From Megalonaias nervosa (lineage: Eukaryota > Mollusca > Bivalvia > Unionida > Unionidae), in contig JAECUM010004320.1 of the NCBI GenBank assembly GCA_016617855.1, forward strand, positions 24,730 to 88,729: a stretch of DNA of 64,000 nucleotides, written 5' to 3'. How positions within the stretch are numbered: position 1 is the first letter of the stretch; each line of letters starts with the position of its first letter. The notes under the pieces are model-generated. The model had not been told where the DNA came from, did not search any database, and saw only the letters and a list, made by a program, of their open reading frames with translations. Positions 12,251 through 23,750 of the stretch are shown here, piece after piece. The position numbers and the translations under genes were made by a program.

Positions 12251-12580
12251 TACAATGTTTTAGAAGTCGTCTGCGTCAGAGTTAAATGTGCTATTTATTA
12301 TGGATTTTGATGTGCTGAATTCAAATACGACAATTAAAACAACTGATTGGCTACTGTTTCCATGATATTTAAGTTTTTACATTTTACGTCTATGTACATT
12401 GTGTAGATTGTAGAGTTTTAATCACAATTGTAAACCTAGGTCTTTTCATGTGTTTATGGTTGCTTTACATGATAATATTTCACCTGAACTGTTTATGTAC
12501 CACTTTAAAAAAACAGCAAAATTTATTATGAAACAAAAGGCAAAAAACTATTATGTTAATATAATTATATTGTTTAGTCC
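12251..12580. other. AT-rich spacer
   Basis: Possibly the decayed 3' end of the LINE fragment; no clear poly-A or coding signal. It ends where the antisense multicopy-gene relic stops. Confidence 0.4.
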
Positions 12581-14231
12581 TTATTCAGTGTCTACTCGGC
12601 GCTTCTTGACTTGTCTCTTGTATTCATTAAATGGAACATCTCTTGTCACTATCCAACAATAGTCTGCAAGCCTTGATGGGCTCCATTGGCTCTGACAGCG
12701 TTTCTCCATTGTTGCAGTGCCCTAGTGAAATCGCTCACTTCTCCACAGTTCGGTGGAAAAAATCTTGACGAGAGTGCAAAAAATGTATCTTTAGTGACAT
12801 GTTGCAACCAAGGCTTTTGTATGCCTGGAGGAGGTTTTCCACCAACTCCCTGTAGTTGTCTGCCTTGTTGTTTCCGAGAAAATTTGTTGCCACTAACTAG
12901 AAGGCTTTTCATGACGTCTTTTCCTTGCCACGCAGTGCACGGTGAAATGCATCATCTCGAAGAAGTTCACGAAACTGAGGACCAACAAAGACACCTTCCT
13001 TTATCTTAGCTTCACTTAACCTTGGAAATTTTCCACGGAGGTACTTGAAAGCTGCTTGTGTTTTGTTGTCCATGGCCTGGCAAAGTTCTTCATCAGACCC
13101 AGTTTTATGTGCAAGAGTGGTAACAAAATCTTTCGTGATTCAATAAGTGGTGGATGCTAAACACTTTTCCTCCCAGGCTCCAATGACTGTTGGAGTGGCC
13201 GATCTCTCTTGATGTAGTGGGAATCTCTCGCAAGACTATCCCATTTGCAGAGAAAACAGCAGTAATTTGTGTATCCAGTCTGCAGATCAAGCAAGAGTGC
13301 AAGAACCTTCAAATCGCCACAGAGCTGTCACTGATGTTGGTCATAGTTTATGCACCTCAAAATGTTGTTTCATGTTTTCATAAGTTTCCTTCATATGGAC
13401 TGCATGACCAACTTGAATTGATGGTAAAACATTGCCATTATGCAACAAAACAGACTTAAGACTCGTTTTCGACGAATCAATGAACAGTCTCAACTCATCT
13501 GGATCATGAACGATGTTGAGGGCTGCCATCACACCATCGATGTTTTTGCAGGCTACAGGATCACCTTCCATGAATAAGAAACCCTAACATCACCTGCCAG
13601 GAGATTCAACTGCTGTAGTCTGGAGCCCAGCAGCTCTGCCTTTCTCTTGGTTAGTTCCAAATCCCTGAAAAGATCATCCAGTTCACCTTGTATTATGAGG
13701 TGTGGTTCAGAGAAGGAGGATGGGAGAAGATATGGGACATGTGACATTGATGGTTCAGGACTATAAGTTACATCCTCTTCCACGTCTTTCTCGTCTGACT
13801 CAAGTGAAAATGATTCTGGTGCATCAGGAACCGGCAGCCCTTCTCCATGGCGTACTCGGCGTATAGTGGATGAAATGTTTGGATAATGCACAGTCCAAGT
13901 TTTCTTCTTTGACACACCTTTCCCAACTGGAGGAAACATGCAGAAGTAACAATTGATGATATGATCTGATGGCTCTCTGCTAATCATTCATTGGCACTGC
14001 AAAAGGCATAGATTTCCTTTTCCTGTTCAACCACTGGCGAAGATTTGTTGCACAAGTGTTGCAGCATATGTGTGAGGCCCACCTTTAATTTTTATCTCCA
14101 ATTTTGCAGCCAAAATAAGGTGATCGGCTTTTCTTAACCATAGTGGTTATACTGCGCTTTTGTGATGCAAAAGTCACTTCACCACAAACATAGCAGAAGT
14201 TTTCTGCATTGTTTATACAAGTACAAGGCAT
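12581..14231 (-). pseudogene. Broken full-length copy of a multicopy invertebrate gene
   Basis: Read on the minus strand, this is an intronless relic of about 550 codons. From the N-terminus: MPCTCINNAENFCYVCGEV (start codon at 14229-14231), a C..C..LRQWLNRKRK block, MPFAVPM, then a shift into REPSDHIINCYFCM, acidic linker and PHLIIQGELDDLFRDLELTK, LLGSRLQQLNLL. Next come DELRLFIDSSKTSLKSVLLH and HAVHMKETYEN, then CGDLKVLALLLDLQTGYTNY, CCFLCKWDSLARD, LLPLLHIKLGLMKNFA, YLRGKFPRL, EAKIKEGVFVGPQFRELL, and a C-terminal MEKRCQSQWSPSRLADYCW ending at a TAA at 12581-12583. Several stops and at least four frame changes are present. I recognise this layout as a protein repeated many times in arthropod, hydrozoan and mollusc genomes, with cysteine pairs suggesting zinc binding. 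It has no agreed function that I know of; the copy number and lack of introns suggest mobile-element origin. Confidence 0.8.
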
Positions 14232-17098
14232 CTCTGCTAAGTTTGGCTAAAGAAACACTGACAAAAAGAGAACACGACACTGTATGATTTCTTGAGCTGG
14301 TATAGGACAATTTGTTCAGCAGAGCGATGTAAGCTTAGTTATGATTTCATCATCCATGACTTCTAGGAATAACAAAATGCAATTCATATCATGTATGACG
14401 CAATACCAGCTTCAGATTGCATCATTCATTGTTTTGCCTAAAAAGCAAGTACTGTCCAAACCCAGACATAGATGTATTCATAGATCCAGTCAAAGATGTA
14501 TTTTAGTCATTTCTGGTTTAAGTTATAACTCACTCATTCCCATGTCAAGGCTCGTATATACTGACCCAATATCATATCTTTAAAACTAGAGCCAATCAAC
14601 AATTTTAAGAACCATTTTCGTTCTCAGTGACCCAGAATTAGTACAGTTTGACTACATTTATCTCGGAAGCATTTTGGCTGTAGACCAGTATAATTAAACT
14701 ACAAAAAAAAAAAAAAAAAAAAAATCCGAGCTGCTAGAATGTTTACAAAAAAACTCTCCCTATACTCTCGTTTATTTGTTAATGTATAGTAGTTACTTTT
14801 TAATTATAGAGTAAAGTACTTTTAAGCCATTCGATAATGAAATCATCTTATAACATGACTCCACAATGTATCAATGATCTCGTAACTATAGCTCCCAATA
14901 TCCATTCACCCAGTCTGCGGTTTCTTTCGTACTCCAATCTGCATTTGCCTTAATTCAAAATGACTCTGTACACAAATATTTGACATATTCCCCAGCAGGG
15001 TTGTGGAATATCAATCGCAACCATATTAAACAAAGGCAAAAACTCTATTCTGTTAAGAATGCGGCTCAACAAATGTATTTGGTACATGGTGGTGGTGGTG
15101 GTTATCAATGTCTAGAGGACGATCCACCTGGGTGAATAAAAAATGCGAAATTAATGGATGAAATGAATGGAGATCTGAGCAAAGATATCGAGTAGAATTA
15201 CAGGAGCCCCCGTACACAGGATATAACAATTTCAATAATTAGATCAGCAAAATAAAATTATACAAGACACTTGAAACATATGCTTCTACTAGAATATAAA
15301 TAGAAAAAGTAATACAAAATGCAATTAGCATTTCCGTTTACACACATATATGATAAATTTCATTATAAAATCTAGTGAGCGTTTAGAATTTAATTGTCCA
15401 GCATGTCTACATAACCTGACCTGGTTACTTTAATCCGCCAGGGATCCTTCCTATTCACTGTGAAATCTTTCTATTCAAAGTTTTCACATTCTATCGTTCT
15501 CACATTCTGACGTGAAAACTATTTCCCTTCAAATAAAATAATACAAACTAGATTTCTGTTACATAACTCAGTGGAATGAACTAACATTCCATCTCACGTC
15601 TCCTTCAGAACTTAACCATATCGTATTACAAACAAGCACTAACAACTAACACGGTTCCAGGACGCAAACCTTTGTATACAATAAAGTAATTTGTTTGCAT
15701 ACCGGTTCATTAAATCGTATAGAAACTTAATGTATTCCCCTAATACATCCACCCATCATTACTAATTGAGCAAAAGCATAGTCTGCTCTAACCTTATACA
15801 ATTTACAAATATGCTCAAGCAGTGTGAACTATTAATCACTATCTTGATTAATGTAGGACACACGCACACATACAGTCGACACAATAATAATCAGAATGGT
15901 CCATATTTCTGCTCCAATGCTAATTAAACAGATTCAGAGGTTAACAGAATTCAAATTAATTAAGCAAACTTCACTTCTTGTCTTAACTACATTATTTATT
16001 AACTAACAATTCATCGGCATAAACACCCTACAAACCTAATAATAATCGATTCCCAGCATACATGGTTCGTATGACATATAAATGAATAAATTCAGACAAT
16101 TATCTCAAGGCCAATATCAAGAAAATGATAAGAGAATTTCTTAGAATACATGATTTATATAACATTCAAGATAAATGGTTTCAAAGAATTATCTTAAGAC
16201 TCTTATAAAATATTTGTATGAAATTAAAATAAATCAATTCAACAATTATATTCAGACTCATATCAATGAATAATTTTATGAAACTAAGACAAGGTACCTT
16301 GCTCTCTTTTCCCCCTTTACAGAATCGTCTCTCAAGACTTCCAATACACGTCCCTTGGACCTTTCTAAGAAGAGAATACTTCCTATTCTTTTCGAAGTCA
16401 AGACTAATTGCCTTCCGCAAAAAAAAAAGAAAAAAAAAAAAAGAAAAAAAAAAAAAATTCGACTGACGAATTTTGCCGGGTAATAAGTTTATAAAACACA
16501 AAACTTCGCATGAGAAACATACCTAAGCCATTACTTATCCAACTGGAGTTTGGGTTTATTTAACCGTTATAATTAATACGCGTCCATCCAAATTGTGGAA
16601 AATAATACCTTCCTCCCGCTTTCCTTAAGAACCGATTTCAACTTAGAACAAATATTTCAGCAAGTAAAAAAGCTGTTTCTGCTACATTTCAGCCCTTGCA
16701 ATTTTTCAATACACGAAACTAATTCATCTTATCTTGACCAGTTCGTTGCAAAGTTGTCAGACAGAACCTAATTAAGAATCAACCATTCCCCCAACAGACT
16801 GATTAAAGCACAGTATCTTACACAGGTCATGGGTTTAATTCCGTGCCAAGTCACATACATCAACTTAAAATGGCATCTGCAGCGTTCGCTCAGTTATGTA
16901 TTACAACGACATCTATAAAATTGATACTCTTACAGTCGTCTTTGAAATTATGCCATAGCAGAAAGAAATAGATATACCTAACCTAGTTATCCCCACCACC
17001 TTCCCGTCTCCCAAACCTGCATGTATGTATTACGTATGTTTTAAATCTAATCTGTGTACATATAGATTATGATTGCATATGAGTGTCATAGACTGTAG
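14232..17098. other. Non-coding AT-rich stretch with poly-A tracts
   Basis: Contains a pure A tract at 14701-14723 and an A-rich, G-interrupted tract at about 16420-16456 (which produces the phenylalanine-rich minus-strand frame at 16181-16501). Nothing else is recognisable. Frames at 14341-14583 and 15053-15235 look like chance. Confidence 0.5.
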
Positions 17099-17435
17099 GA
17101 TGTGATGTGATGTGATTATGATTTTTAACGTAGCTTTAACAATTTTTCAGTCATATCGCTACGATGTCTGCAGTGTGGCAGTTTATAGTGATGTCTAGCA
17201 CTGGGGCATCATGCCGCAGACATGTAGCATGATGTCCCACCCAGTCACATTATCCCGACACCAGGCCGACCAGTCCTAACACTAACCTCTTAATGCTGAG
17301 CGCCAAGCGAGGCAGCTGTTAGTACCATTTTTGTAAGTCTTTGGTATGACTCGACCGGGGATCGAACCCCCGACCTCCCGCATCCGAGGCGGACGCTCTA
17401 ACCACTAGGCCACCGGAGCGGTTCATAGACTGTAG
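17086..17435. repeat. 13-bp target-site duplication of SINE
   Basis: TCATAGACTGTAG occurs exactly at 17086-17098 and again at 17423-17435, directly flanking the SINE. Its perfect match means the insertion is fairly recent relative to other relics here. Confidence 0.93.
17099..17422 (-). mobile_element. Complete tRNA-derived SINE
   Basis: On the minus strand the head starts CCGCTCCGGTGGCCTAGTGG and contains a pol III A box (TGGCCTAGTGGT) and B box (GGTTCGATCC) in a tRNA-like fold. It is followed by a conserved body (CTGCCTCGCTTGGCGCTCAG, GGACTGGTCGGCC, ATAATGTGACTGGGTGGGAC) and a simple ATCAC-repeat tail (read as GATGTGATGTGATG on the plus strand at about 17099). The body resembles the central domain of the MetaSINE superfamily described from bivalves and other animals; that label is from memory. 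The left-right direct repeat confirms the ends. It encodes no protein and depends on a LINE for mobility. The tRNA-like part is not scored as a functional tRNA. Confidence 0.9.
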
Positions 17436-17582
17436 TAAGTAAGGGCTTAATTCGTACAAAAACGTTGCATTTATAGTTTAAATATATTATTATCGAGGAC
17501 TCCATGTAAGATTCGTATATTGATTCAAAACCAAATGTAGTATCCTCAGAAAATAGAATTGTTATTACTAGTGTTATTATTA

Positions 17583-17584
<2 letters not shown>

Positions 17585-17622
<38 letters not shown>
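17585..17622. repeat. (TTA)n microsatellite
   Basis: About 38 bp of ATT repeats, slightly impure at the left end. Confidence 0.95.
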
Positions 17623-18985
17623 CCGAATTAGACGCTATTATACAACTTTGTTTTCTTTCCTGCTTAAGGCACTCTCGCTTTGTATACTGGAAATCTCTTC
17701 AATATCACAGACTAGTTAACATTTGATATTAACTGACTCAGATATACATAGTCTCATTTCTTCTCGTCACACGCTGAGATTTGGAACCAGTCACAGAAAT
17801 TTGTACCACTTATTCCTTCACGACATTAATGTCTTCTATATATGGCGCTGTCTTCCTGTTGATCTGTTTCAAAAACACTTCGACTATATCTTACGTACGC
17901 ACAATCTGCAACTATTTATGAATAATCCTAAACTAAATTATGAGGTTCACTGTCTGACTGTGGAAGTTTCACATTTCCCTCAAAATTAAAAGCTCTCATC
18001 TTTGCAGACTTAGAAGACATCGCTGATGTTTTTGTGACTTACTTCCTCTCAGTCTTCAAGTGTGATACTTCGCAGGCAAGGGCGCCCGCAGAAATTTGTT
18101 TGTTTGTGGGATGGGGTGAGGGCAGCCATTACATTTTACAGATGTAGGCCATGTTTAATGGTGAAATCGAGGGTGGGGTAAGTGTCCATCCCCCCTTTGA
18201 CCCTATGTGCGAGCGCTCAATGCTTGCAGGACTCTGTTTTCTCCGATAATGGTCGTGACGATGATGGGTCCGTACTAGATGTGTAGCTAGCATAACCTTT
18301 CTATTGGAATTTGAGCAGAGCCAGTGTTAATGCCTAACATGTGCACAACCCATCGAGAGACTAAAAGTATATGAAACAAATTTTGTCAAACTGATATCAG
18401 TCAACTTTGTGTAACAGCTACCTGTATTTAAATACCAGTTAAATTTTACCCATATTTTCATAATTAATAACAAATCTGTATATCTAAGAACACCTGCTTA
18501 TTAGTTCAGTTTATTAATATCCCTTTAGTATCCTTTACAGACAGATGTGACAGCAAAATGGATATTTCCATCTCCTTTTGATGGGATATATATTAGGCTA
18601 CTATTGAATGTGTTATATGCCATCTAATTAATATCTTAATTGTTAGAAATTACAGTAATTTCAGATGCACATAAAGCATAAACAACAATATATTCAGTTG
18701 CGTACACGTTTGTTGCAATATAACAAAAAATGTCGAGCACTTCAATGTCATATTCTGTCTTGTTATTTGCAAATATTCGGTCAAATTATACAATTTCTCC
18801 ATTCAAATCAGAACTTTTAAATGCAGCAGTCTCCAAGGCTCATTTGCAGGACTGGATTACGCTGTTGTATAATTATTTGATAGTGTAAAATGAGAAGTGT
18901 TGTCTGTAATTTCATTAAGAAAGCAATTAATTGAACATGTTAATGGATAAATTCAAATGTGAGGAGTCTTAAGAGATAAATACTT
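17623..18985. other. Non-coding stretch with a possible MITE remnant
   Basis: Around 18074-18229 a GC-rich block begins CAGGCAAGGGCGCCCGCAGA and ends with GCGAGCGCTCAATGCTTG. The reverse complement of the end (CAAGCATTGAGCGCTCGCA) is an imperfect inverted match to the start, as in a hAT-like MITE, but I find no flanking 8-bp duplication. A plus-strand frame at 17723-17989 has no known features. The rest is AT-rich and unrecognised. Confidence 0.4.
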
Positions 18986-19182
18986 CAGCAATGCAAATAC
19001 AAATATGACCCCAGTAATGTAAATAGAAATAGGACCCCAGTAATATCAATAGAAATAGGACCCCAGTAATGTAAAATTGAAATAGGAGCCCAGTAATGTA
19101 AACAGAAATAGAAACCCAGTAATGTAAATACAAATATGACCCCAGTAATGCAAATACAAATAGGACCCCAGTAGTGAAAATA
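18986..19182. repeat. 26-bp minisatellite, about 7.5 units
   Basis: Unit CCAGTAATGTAAATAGAAAT plus AGGACC, with small variants (ATATCAATAG, GCAAATAC, one unit longer by a base). Unrelated in sequence to the other 26-bp array at 8.5-10.1 kb. Confidence 0.94.
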
Positions 19183-22100
19183 AAGTGTGTCTATTGTTGT
19201 CTGACATTCATTCTATCAGGAGCAGTTGTAATCAATTCTGCACACAAAGTACCGCTCCCTAACCTCCGATCATCTTACCTCTGAGAACAGTTGAAACCAA
19301 TATAGCTCCATATTTTGTATTTTATGTACATTTTGTAGTCATTATACTGATATGGGATTACCAATATGTTTAAAATCTGAAACTATCCTTTTGTTAATTT
19401 TCCTAAAAGTGAGTTATGCAAATGTTAGTTTCGTATCACTTGACGTGACTTTGGAACACAATCATTTAAGTTGTATGGGTTGAGAGTTTGCTGTTACAAC
19501 AGAGCTTACTACTATCTGTTTTCACTCTGTAGTAGTACAAAAGCCATATTTATCAGCATATGTTCCAAATTATTCAGGGATTATTTCTCTTTTTATTTTA
19601 TATGCCTGTTTGAATATCACTTAACCATTTATTTGGAACCCCACTTTACCCATGAAGCCGGATGATGTACTCCCAAACTTGGCTGGCTGTCGGAATACCT
19701 TTTCTTTTGCATTATACTGTTTACAGAAGCCACCATTCCATCTCACACTTATTGCAATGTACATCTGATGTACATGCTGATGCCAATACTCCAATGGATT
19801 TCAGTTAAAATAATTATTTATCAAGTCGGAGACTCAGTTTATTACGGCTTAGAAGAAATTCCCAATGTCGTATTTGGGTATTTTGGAGTCAAAAAGTCAG
19901 TTCCGTTTGACGTCAGGTAGATATTAGTTTCACGAAGTGCTGAGATCTGCAATCAACTAATCCAAAATTTAAATAAATTACACTGGCCACATGTTCATGT
20001 GATTTTGTGAACATATCACTTCCTTGAGAATTTGTTTGTCGTTAAAGGGCGAAAACTCGATTACCTGTACAAGTAAATACCGGTATTATCCCCTTATTTA
20101 ACTGAAAAGGTAATCAAGTTCCCGCCCTTCATCGTCCATCATCAGCATGAAAGGAACGTTTATTTAACATAAACATTGTTTCTACTGAGTTTAAAAATAA
20201 ACAGGGAAACTAACTCCCATATTTATTTAATTTTCGTTTAAATCATCAAAACACTGGTTTACATCAGACCGTACAATTGCATATCATTAGATTTAGGACA
20301 GGATTTGGAAACTCTGTAACTGTAGTTAGAAAATATCAGAATATCCGAGGAAGACACTCAACAAAAAGCCCTATATGGATATATATCGCTACATGTGTAT
20401 GTCTGTACATGTATATGTGTCAACATATTTAATTCGCATTGTTCACTTTTTTAATAATTATATGCTATTGATAATTGTATTTTGGACTTTACCTTGTCCA
20501 AAATGAAGTTCATTTCCTACCTGAACTGAGTCATTGATTATGGTTTCATAAAGAACAAGTTTATTTCAATTGGAGTTCAGAACATCGGAAATTCCCCACG
20601 AAATACCGGGTCTACCTGTTGTTTACCACATTTCATGTTATAATTTTAGCAACAGACCATCTAATTATAATTAAGATTTTATCTTGTAAACATTTGGAAC
20701 CTTCCAGAATGAAATTTTCCATTGGATTTTTGGGGAAAATGCTAATTGTGACCGGAGGTCAGGTAGAGGACTATATAATGTTGCTTATCTAGAAATTATT
20801 CATTCATGCTGCAAGATCTGAGTAGAATCAATTGCATTATTGTTGTTTGCAGTATTTATTTAGGCTGGAATTTATTTATTCAAATTAGTTAATTCAAGTG
20901 ATGTCTTCTCTGGAAATACAAAGTGCTCAAAAATAACCTTCTTGGAAATAGAGACTTGGTTTTATAGTGAAATTCAAACAAGGATATATTCCTAGATTGT
21001 ATTATTGTGACTCAACGAAAGACTGTTGGCACATCACTACGACACAGGCCATCACAGGCACATCAACACTTTAAGCTTTGGATTTATTTTGGAATACCAC
21101 TAGTTTATTCAGAACTTTAATCCTTAGGATTTGTGTTAGAAATTCTAGGGTTATTTGGGATTAAATTCGCAAAACCATATGTTATTTTTCACATTTTCAT
21201 TACCTGGGCTCAAATCTCCGTAGAGTACGAACTAAAATTCTCTGACCTGTATGATAATGTTATTTATTCGTATTGATAAAAATCCTGAAATATTATCAAG
21301 ATTTCTCTTGTAGGAATGACCCATAGTGGGGTTGATCTAACCAATCCATTCCACCGGTCCTGTAGCTCGTCTTCTTCCGGTCCAGACGGCATTTTATTAT
21401 TTGGCTGTCCTGTAGCTGTTACTTTTAGTGTTAACTGCATTTTAGATTGTTTTTGCTTGGTCTTGGCTGCCTTTTTATGGAGTAGAATTTGTTCCAGCCT
21501 CTGAGGACGAGGATTGTCCCGTACTCTACTAACCAAACCCCAGAACGGGACTTTTCTGACCAATCCCTTCCCTTATAGCTTATACCACTCCTCTCCCGGT
21601 TAGGACAGTAAGGGGAACTATTTGATTGTTTAACCTTAGTTTGTGTCTATGTTAATTACCTGTTCATTCATCCTGTCTTTCTCTTTCCTTCTCTACCGTT
21701 CCTTCCTCCCTCTTCCTTCCATTTCTTCTTTATTTATCAGTGAATTTTATTCTCTTTCCTGTTCTAAGATGAACACCAAGGATGTTTAAGGACATCAGTT
21801 TGGTGTTTTTGACATCCTTATTCGGAAATATTTTGGTAGTGGGTTGGGGCTGGTAGTTTTTGTGTAGTTTTAAAAAAGTGCCTCTTTCCTAGTTATAGCT
21901 TGGCACAAATTTAAAATGTGACTGAGATATTCAGGGGTTGGACAGTAAATACCCGCTTCATTTTTACACGGAATAAATTTAACATGACTGCTTGAGAATA
22001 TCATTCTGATTGTTTTTATCGTATTTATTTGCAAACAAACAAAAATTATTAAGGATGAACGTATTTGCAGAGTTGACAACATTGTGGAGTCAAACTTGAG

Positions 22101-22189
22101 TTCAAATAATCTAAGATAAGACACTGTCATTTTGCTATCGAAGCATACATCGCTTCTGAACTAAAGAAAACGATATCCATAATGTTGAA
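19183..22189. other. Non-coding stretch with one hairpin
   Basis: An inverted repeat lies at about 20045-20066 and 20109-20129 (AAGGGCGAAAACTCGATTACC against GGTAATCAAGTTCCCGCCCTT), with a loop of roughly 42 bases; it may be a small MITE. A pyrimidine-rich tract lies at about 21680-21740. Overlapping frames at 21264-21563 (minus) and 21316-21504 (plus) are not recognised. Confidence 0.45.
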
Positions 22190-22625
22190 TAAGCCATATT
22201 TCTATTTTATCATTGCTTTTAGAGTACCGACGATCAAAACAACTCACTAAATGATCTAAGGGAACTCCAAGACTGCATTGATGAAGATATTAGATACAAT
22301 ACTGTCCACACACCATGGAATCGAATCCTTGCAATCTCACATTATTGAATCCAGTCGATGCAGCATTTCTTCTCATAAAGTTATTGATCTTGTCTTCCAG
22401 AGGAGATAATCCATATGAATCGAAATATGCCACACTGTGATCGTTGGGAAAGTAGACGCATACCCAATGGGTTCCTGGACTATTCCTGTTGTCTGTGTTA
22501 ATGACATACAGTTGAACATCTTTAGGTTTGCTATGGGGAATTTCATCTTTGGCACACACTACATGATTCCAAGAAGCTGTGTACAAACTGCGAGTCAGAA
22601 AATAATGGAGTTGGAAGGTATCCAT
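22190..22625 (-). pseudogene. Polinton/adintovirus-type adenain-like cysteine protease, truncated
   Basis: An open frame of 111 codons (22625 down to 22290) shows the signature of adenovirus-protease-like enzymes (peptidase C5/ULP-like) carried by Polinton/Maverick and adintovirus elements, where they mature capsid proteins. Motifs in order: YVINTD (residues 40-45), GTHWV with the catalytic His53, AYFDSYGL with the acidic Asp69, RLQGF with the oxyanion-hole Gln99, and VCGQYC with the nucleophile Cys106. The frame stops (TAA) five residues after Cys106, where the family normally runs on for 20-40 residues. Beyond the stop, a shifted frame (SLRSFSELF, about 22225-22275) looks like the missing C-terminal helix, so a nonsense or frameshift lesion ended the gene. 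It lies directly downstream of two other element genes on the same strand. Confidence 0.85.
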
Positions 22626-22861
22626 TCTTATCGCTTTGCTTTTTAATGATAGTTTCCCAGGTATGCGGTTTTCTTCTTTTCATAGGTAATGATAAGGAAT
22701 TAATTCACACCTGACATTTTCGCTGAAATTTATGTCAAGGCAGTCGATGAACAATGGGTAATCTCAGTTTTCTGTTGCTATTGCTCTCCAGAGAAGTTAG
22801 TGGAAGTAAGGAATGGTTACATTCATCACTTTCACGAAATATTCTCTTCTGAGATAATAAT

Positions 22862-22990
22862 ACATACCTCTTCTAGACACTCTTCCAACTTTTCTTCTTG
22901 ACCCATCATCATGCACTTGTCGTGTTGTTTCTGACTAGTATGATTGACTTGACATCCATAACAAAGTTCTCTAGTCTGACCTGTACTTCT
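22862..22990 (-). pseudogene. Small CYGC-motif protein fragment of Polinton-like element
   Basis: On the minus strand the stretch reads RTRELCYGCQVNHTSQKQHD followed by KCMMMG and an acidic tail. The spaced C-x2-C, H, H and C residues suggest a zinc-binding segment. I recall similar CxGC...H.SQ..H.C segments in uncharacterised invertebrate proteins associated with such elements, but I cannot name a function. It sits between the capsid-like relic (upstream) and the protease (downstream) on the same strand, which is the main support. No start codon could be assigned. Confidence 0.5.
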
Positions 22991-23124
22991 TTCAGCCAAA
23001 TGATGAGTACAACAGGAGACTAACTGTTATTCTTATTATGGATACCATTACTGTTTCTTTCTTTTCTTGTTCTGGATTAAACACCTTCCCAGCTTCATTG
23101 GTTCTTCGTGTTCCCTCTTTTCTT

Positions 23125-23750
23125 CTCGAATAATCTACGACCACGTCTCTGAAACTCTTGATTTCCGGAGTATTGTCAAATTCTGCATACAAGATGAAGC
23201 TGACTGTTTGTCAGAGCTATTACAATCTCAAGTTCCATAATAAGTTGGCCTGGTTTTATAGGTTGGAAATGTCCCTCGTTGCTGCCTTGGACAAAAGTGA
23301 AATCAACTCCCCACAGAGCAGAGCCTACTGCATAATCGTCGAATGAAATGCCGTGACAGCTGTTGGTAACTCACTCTCCTGTGGTTTAAAACAGTGTCAA
23401 GTCAGATCTTACCTAATTTTTCTGGGCGAGGTTAGGTTCAACGGGTCTGATACATAACGTCTGGCCATCTCTAGTGACTTCTATCTTGGACACGTTAAAG
23501 TGTTGGCACTCCTTCGGATTTTCTTTGATGGCTCTATTGCTGACGATGCCAATGAGCAAACGTTTTAGTCGCTGACCTTGGAAACATGATCTTCTATCTT
23601 TGATCGGGAAGCAGTGGCAGTGGTGAAAGTTTTCACGTCCGTTTATCGTAGAGGATAATTGGCTGTCGTTCTGCAAGAGTTTGACAGATGCCGTTCCCAT
23701 TTTCTGGCGCAAGTAAAATCTGCTTTCGTTGACGGTTTTGTCCTTTTAAG
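23125..23750 (-). pseudogene. Capsid-like protein relic (F54H12.2-like, Polinton/adintovirus type)
   Basis: Minus-strand pieces in at least three frames. The upstream piece (23712-23413) has FYLRQKMGTASVKLL, NGRENFHH, RLLIGIVSN and HFNVSKIEVTRDGQ, then RPVEPN. The middle piece (about 23360-23195) has GISFDDYAVGSALWGVDFTF, HFQPIKPGQLIMELE and ALTNSQLHLV. The last piece (23192-23125) is YAEFDNTPEIKSFRDVVVDY, which matches the usual C-terminus of the family. I recognise these as the protein widely annotated in invertebrates as F54H12.2-like, which belongs with double-jelly-roll-type capsid genes of Polinton/adintovirus elements; that structural assignment is from memory. The N-terminal third is absent, and the junction near 23395 lacks the expected 30-40 residues. 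The gene is dead. Confidence 0.75.

Noticed and set aside
16181..16501. Minus-strand frame of 106 codons
   Set aside because: Its core is a phenylalanine run from a poly-A tract; the rest is AT-rich noise.
17341..17418. A tRNA gene on the minus strand
   Set aside because: The tRNA-like sequence is the head of a complete SINE with body, tail and target duplication; it is not an independent gene.
21264..21563. Overlapping frames on both strands (99 and 62 codons)
   Set aside because: Neither resembles a known family or neighbours the Polinton-like genes in a sensible layout; kept as unassigned.
23385..23405. Apparent intron (GTAAG...CAG) in the capsid-like relic
   Set aside because: A GT..AG pair of about 40 bases is present, but joining across it does not restore the expected protein, which lacks further residues there; a deletion is more likely.
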